Positions 60,665 to 64,000 of a stretch of DNA of 64,000 nucleotides are shown here, piece by piece. A program made the translations under genes and the position numbers. Each line of letters begins with the position of its first letter. Position 1 is the stretch's first letter. The notes under the pieces were generated by a model, which had not been told where the DNA came from, did no database searches, and saw nothing but the letters and a program-made list of their open reading frames with translations. The DNA comes from Epiperipatus broadwayi. Taxonomy: Eukaryota; Onychophora; Udeonychophora; Euonychophora; Peripatidae. The stretch spans positions 2,850,001 through 2,914,000 of the forward strand of contig JAQFVV010012446.1 in assembly GCA_028023455.1 (NCBI GenBank), given 5' to 3'.

Positions 60665-62542
60665 TGTAACGGAATAGCGTTACATGGGATTTGAACCCAG
60701 GCAGATGAGGTTATATTAAACTATAATCAATTGACGAAATGAATGACAGGAACAAAACTTTTAAAAAAAGCGGTCTTGCTTTAATAATAAACGAGAAACA
60801 GCCGTTTCTAAAGCATGATCGCAGCTATATAAGAGTACCTGTCAAATTTATTGAAATAAAAAAGTAAAAGAGTTTTTTTTATTATTTTGTGTTTGTTTGT
60901 TAAGAATAAATCTTTAATCATTAGTTGTAGTTTTTTTTCATTTTTAATTAATTAAAGAGAGAGGAATGATTGAGCGCAAGTTTAACTTTTATTAAATCAT
61001 TTGAATCATTTTGAACAAAAGGGGAAAAATGAATAAATTAATTTGCAATATGTTCTGAAATTCCAAGCGATCTAAAATTATTTTAAATGGGGGTAATTAG
61101 TAAATGTAAAATTAGAGAAATTGAAACAATAGGCAGGATATGTGCTGGTACGCCTAGATAAAATAAGCCAAATTTAGAAACAGAGGTGAGAAAAAGTGTA
61201 CACTGCTATTGTACAACTCAGACTTCTGTCTCCAGTGAAACAATACCTGAAAATAATGGTCAAATTGAGTGAAATTCCAAAGTGGTGTAAACGATCCCAG
61301 AAATCATGGAATTGAGTTAACACTCGATGGACTTATAAGATGAAGGGACTCACAGGTGCATGGGAGTGATTGGGTGAGAAAAATTCAAGGTGTGAGGGCG
61401 GGAAGGAAGAGATCAAAAAGGCCGGACAGCACTTTTCAAAGGATTATTGAATTAGACTATTATTGATTATTATTAGACTATTGAAATCTAACAGAGATGC
61501 GTTGCTGAACATAAAATTCGTGGCTTGACTGCCGGACCTCTGCGTCCAGCTCAGCTGATTGCCAATAGGATGCTCGTAACACCAGAGAAACTTCACGTAA
61601 GGACCACACACGCTCTTGAGACCTTGCAAATTGCCGGAATGCTTCGTTAAAGAAGAAACCATCGCTCAGTATCCCATTACAGTCTTTCTACATTCCACAG
61701 GTAGCTATCTTTAAATTGTCGTATTCACTTATGCACCCAAATAAAATAACTTTAATAACCAGAACTATTAAAAAACATTAAGCTAAAATGATAAAGTTAC
61801 TCTTGACCATTAATGAACGATTCGAGAATTTAACCAAATAAGTTTGCCTACAGATTAACATTCTTTAAAATATGTGCGAAGTCACCTTGAAATCTATATT
61901 TAATTATCTCGGCTTGCCGATCATATACCTGCATTAATTGTTAGTAAACAGATTAAATAAAACACTTATTTAACTAGTATTTTTTGTTATTAATTGCTTG
62001 GAATTTCAACATAAATTTATATAATAGGAATGAGTGCTAGAGCAATCAAATTTGTTTGTATATGAATGAATGCATTTGATATTTTTGGTGTTGGGATTTT
62101 ATTTTATTTATGCTTATGTTTGTTATGTTCTCTTAGATTAAATTGAGTTTGATTAATTTATTCTGTGGGATATAGGGCGGGCCCTCATATAATAAGTAAT
62201 TGATCGTGAGTGAAAGATCACAGATTCGATGTAATTTGAAGGGTAATATTGGCTGTGTTCGTTTCTTGCTTCCGACTGGAGTGATGCACAGGCATGTTTT
62301 GTGATATAGTTGAGTGAGCTTATGCACATACGTGGCGGACTCTTATAAAAGTTCTCCTGGCGCCTATTACTTGGATTCAATCCGAATTTACGTATAAAAT
62401 AAATAAAGCGTACGTGTATATGTGTTTGAAATTATCTTCACAGAACATTATGTAATCCCCCGGACGCAAGTACACAGCAGATTCGTAATAGTGACATTAA
62501 AGAGAGAGCGGTAGCGCGCTCATGCACCACCGGGCGGATACA
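60665..62542. mobile_element. ~1.9-kb LTR-like block
   Basis: Starts TGTAACGGAATAGCGTTACA, a common style of LTR start, and ends CCGGGCGGATACA. ATAT lies on both sides (60661-60664 and 62543-62546), but this is weak evidence in AT-rich DNA. Base composition is clearly different from the flanks (CGGACGC, GGTAGCGCGC). A TATAAGAG motif (60828) and several short ORFs are present. No RT or integrase. It could be a long solo LTR, comparable in form to 25120-28003, though the two do not look similar in sequence. Confidence 0.5.
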
Positions 62543-62771
62543 ATATAGACTAAAAATGTTCTTAAAAAATTTCAAATATTTCTTTTAAGAAATTATTGAT
62601 ATTATCAATAATATATTGCTTGCAGCCGTAATTTCTTTTTAAAACTTTTTGGATTTCTGTTTTACCAAATTTACACATATGCCAAAAATGGATTTTAGAA
62701 TATGATTTAAGAATTTAATATATCAACCACATAGTTCTTCTTTCCAAAATAGTTCATAAATATCCAATATA

Positions 62772-63010
62772 TAAATAAACAAACAAACTTCTTCTTTTAA
62801 AAACTTGCTTTTTATATGATTATAATCATCAATAAAAAATCCAACGTTTCGACAATTTTATATGTGATATTTATTATTATATATATATATATTTAGTGGG
62901 CCTTGAAAAAGACTATATAAAATAGTCAAAACATTGAATTTTTTATTGATGATTATAGTCATATAAAAAGCAAGTTTTTAAAAGAAGGAGTTTGTTTGTT
63001 TATTTAAATA
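62772..63010. mobile_element. Hairpin element with GAAACGTTGG-type motif
   Basis: Left arm 62772-62866 (GTTTGTTTATT... complement, CCAACGTTTCG inward) pairs with right arm 62903-63010. The right arm has CTTGAAAAAGACTATATAAA followed by ATAGTCAAAACATTG (stem GACTAT/ATAGTC). Confidence 0.65.
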
Positions 63011-63014
63011 TGAT

Positions 63015-64000
63015 TTAAATAAATGTTTTCAATGTGATTACTGAGCAGATTCTCTTACTGTATAATTTTTTTTTTATTAGCATCATATTTTGAAGCACAA
63101 CTTAAAGTATTTATAACTGTAAATTAAATCCAATTTCTGACACCATATACTACATATTTTAAATAAAAATCATATATTTTATGATAATAAAATTATTTAA
63201 GTGATTGTATTTGATGGAAAAATAAATGTTTTGAAAATACTTGCAAAATACTGAAAGATGAATATTTCCCTTTCAGAAATAATATTTGTAATTATTACTA
63301 TTAAATAAGTATAGCCAAATCAACATCAATTTCTGATGATCATATACATAGCATTTCTACAATAATCATCTGGTTTTTCAGTCCTTTCAAAATCACTTTC
63401 ATTATGTGATGATGGTATCCATGACATTTCCAGTCACTATATCTGATGAATTAGATTGTATTATCATATGATCAAAATAAATCAATTCCAACTTGGTTGT
63501 TTGTGCTTTAAGTAATTGAGTTTAGATCAAATCTGGTGAAACAAATACTTGCTTGTTTTTTTATTGTTCAAACTAATTTCAAATTTTTTATGTGCACAAT
63601 TCAAAAATATCAATGCTTTTTCTATCATTCTTCATTGTACACTTTCACATACATGAAGAGTCAAAGAAAATATCATAGACTGAACAATTTTGTCCTTCAT
63701 TTTTAGAAACATATCCTTACAGTTAAAAATCTGTTTCAAGGCTTTTCATTGCCACTTAGTGCTTGTTTGGGATAAACTTCTTAAGTGCTGAATTCTTTGT
63801 TTACTGAATGATCAAAGAAAATAAAAGATTGTTAATAATATGAATTAGGAAACTATTAAGTTTGATATATATATATACTTTTAAACTGATATAATAATAA
63901 TTGTTTCATAAAGTGCATAAAAAAATTTACAAAATATTATTTCTAAAATGCTGTATAATCGAACACTATACTCATATTATAATAAAATTAATTATTTAAA
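63015..64000. other. Right edge, AT-rich, no gene seen
   Basis: The CPT1 exon expected upstream of exon a (ending near a YHGWM-type motif) was searched for by eye from 60306 to 64000 and not found. Confidence 0.4.

Noticed and set aside
25120-62542. The 25120-28003 and 60665-62542 blocks as copies of one LTR family
   Set aside because: Both have TG...CA ends and 4-bp flanking repeats, but I see no shared sequence between them beyond the terminal dinucleotides.

Overview
The window is strongly A+T-rich invertebrate nuclear DNA. It contains one recognisable cellular gene, read on the minus strand: carnitine O-palmitoyltransferase 1 (CPT1). Six consecutive internal exons can be placed at 60094-60305, 52884-52969, 46293-46397, 46076-46207, 17092-17146 and 11424-11553. 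They have matching reading phases and GT/AG boundaries, and they encode about 240 residues of the N-terminal half of the enzyme. The upstream exons (mitochondrial outer-membrane anchor) and downstream exons (catalytic His region) lie outside the window or could not be found. The spliced protein, the large introns and the animal-type mobile elements (Merlin, Penelope-like, RTE-like LINE, Ty3/gypsy-like LTRs, tRNA-like SINE units) indicate a metazoan, but the species cannot be named from this sequence.

Everything else is intronic or flanking DNA packed with mobile elements. 0-11 kb: a decayed LTR-retroelement gag piece, an exact 135-bp duplication, an LTR-like block between two copies of a 240-bp segment, a hairpin element, and a diverged tandem array of ~125-bp units. 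11-23 kb: two CPT1 exons, an inverted pair of Penelope-like GIY-YIG fragments, a TSD-flanked short retroelement with a hammerhead-like core, a decayed LINE reverse transcriptase, and a tRNA-headed inverted-repeat element.

23.9-40.6 kb: the most striking feature. It is a single 16,669-bp insertion flanked by a perfect 8-bp target-site duplication (AAATGTTC). It has inverted repeats of roughly 3 kb per arm and a central, frame-broken Merlin (ISXO2/IS1595-like DDE) transposase. It has itself been hit by at least five later insertions: a 2.9-kb TG...CA element, an RTE-like LINE that carries a further insertion, a short retroelement, a solo LTR and a LINE 3' fragment. Several of these have their own target duplications, so the order of events can be read.

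40.6-64 kb: a purine-rich tract, more copies of the short retroelements, four CPT1 exons, tandem tRNA-like SINE arrays, a 630-bp-arm near-perfect palindrome, a TIR element, another LINE fragment, and a ~1.9-kb LTR-like block. A motif of the form CTGANGA-stem-(G)AAA, the pattern of the hammerhead ribozyme core, recurs in several otherwise different elements.
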